Assembly (NCBI GenBank): GCA_041581935.1
Contig: JBFICP010000071.1
Location: 1-13,684 of the forward strand
Direction: 5' to 3'
Length of the DNA: 13,684 nucleotides
Origin: JAABYT01 sp041581935
Lineage (GTDB): Bacteria > Pseudomonadota > Gammaproteobacteria > HK1
In this document: in pieces, positions 13,347-13,684 of the stretch
Layout of the letters: each line of letters begins with the position of its first letter
Numbering within the stretch: position 1 is the stretch's first letter
Translations under genes and position numbers: made by a program
Notes under the pieces: model-generated
Told to the model about the DNA's origin: nothing
What the model saw: only the letters and a program-made list of their open reading frames with translations
Databases searched by the model: none

Positions 13347-13684
13347 TCAGAGAATCTTGAAAGCGCCGGCTTCCAGCGACACCGGCGCGCTTTCCTTCTG
13401 CGCCGCACTTGGTGATGTGCCCTCGTAATGGGCCCGAATTCCGGAGATCCATGCGCGCGCCCGCTCGTTGAGCTCGAAATCGTCGGTCATGAGTCGTCCG
13501 CGCGTGATGAGTATGCCGAGGTCTGCGCCCTCGTAACGGTAATCTCCGGGACCGCTGATTCTCAGGAAGAAGCCCTCGCGCTCGGTCTCCACCGCCCGGC
13601 GGTGATAGTCGAAACGCCCGTAAGCGACCGTTCCATCCTCGCGCAATCGCCAGATTCCCGTCTGCGGTGCGCTGGTGATCAGGT
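13347..13684 (-). CDS. Unrecognised protein, 5' part outside the window
   Basis: The last 111 residues of a protein that enters from the right window edge; the frame is open to base 13682, and the start is not visible. The sequence has a mixed beta-like composition (TGIWRLREDGTVAYGRFDY, FFLRISGPGDYRYEG, LGILITRGRLMTDDFEL) and then a helix (NERARAWISGIRAHYEG), followed by a flexible end. No Cys, membrane segment or known motif is seen. Stop TGA is followed 22 bases later by the C45 enzyme, so the two are probably co-expressed, and this gene may supply or use the C45 substrate. A TTG at 13646 is in frame but the homogeneous upstream reading suggests it is internal. I cannot name a family. Confidence 0.75.
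   Translation of the reverse strand, partial: LITSAPQTGIWRLREDGTVAYGRFDYHRRAVETEREGFFLRISGPGDYRYEGADLGILITRGRLMTDDFELNERARAWISGIRAHYEGTSPSAAQKESAPVSLEAGAFKIL

Overview
The window looks like a stretch of chromosome from a GC-rich proteobacterium, most likely a gammaproteobacterium. This is inferred from family content (HiPIP ferredoxin, UbiG of ubiquinone synthesis, DksA-type zinc finger, DUF6524, YcaD-like MFS carrier), not from any rRNA or marker phylogeny. I see no rRNA, tRNA, CRISPR array, insertion sequence, integrase or phage gene.

Region 1 (1-4024, + strand): a small acidic ORF, a DUF1674/SDHAF4-like protein, a two-pass membrane protein of unknown function whose start overlaps the previous stop, a Tat-exported high-potential iron-sulfur protein, a full-length FtsH protease, and UbiG joined to ftsH by a GTGA overlap. 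Four of these belong to families linked to the respiratory chain or membrane quality control: a complex II assembly factor-like protein, a periplasmic electron carrier, a membrane AAA protease and a quinone methyltransferase. The two unknown small genes are therefore candidates for the same theme.

Region 2 (4019-7378): a DUF523 (TudS-like)/DUF1722 fusion on the minus strand that ends tail-to-tail with ubiG and shares six bases with it; a cytidylate-kinase-like protein fused to a C-terminal BON domain (+); a short DksA/TraR zinc-finger protein (-); and a four-helix DUF6524 membrane protein (+) transcribed away from it.

Region 3 (7593-9534, - strand): the DUF47 (PhoU-like) and Pit phosphate transporter pair, with an 11-base overlap and a TTG start for pit.

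Region 4 (about 9700-10350): a decay zone. On the + strand lies only the C-terminal tail of a fused TRAP transporter permease. Convergent to it on the - strand is a DadA-type D-amino-acid dehydrogenase reduced to its first ~30 and last ~57 residues, the two pieces being in different frames. These look like the two ends of a former substrate uptake/oxidation locus.

Region 5 (10384-13684): a small exported helical protein (-) with a strong intrinsic terminator, a 12-helix MFS carrier (+) with an acidic tail, and on the minus strand a C45-family (acyl-CoA:6-APA acyltransferase-like) autoproteolytic enzyme preceded by an unrecognised gene that runs off the window edge. No complete novel system is evident. 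The best leads are the kinase-BON fusion, the respiratory-biogenesis block with its two unknown small genes, the C45 enzyme with its unknown partner, and the TRAP/DadA remnants.
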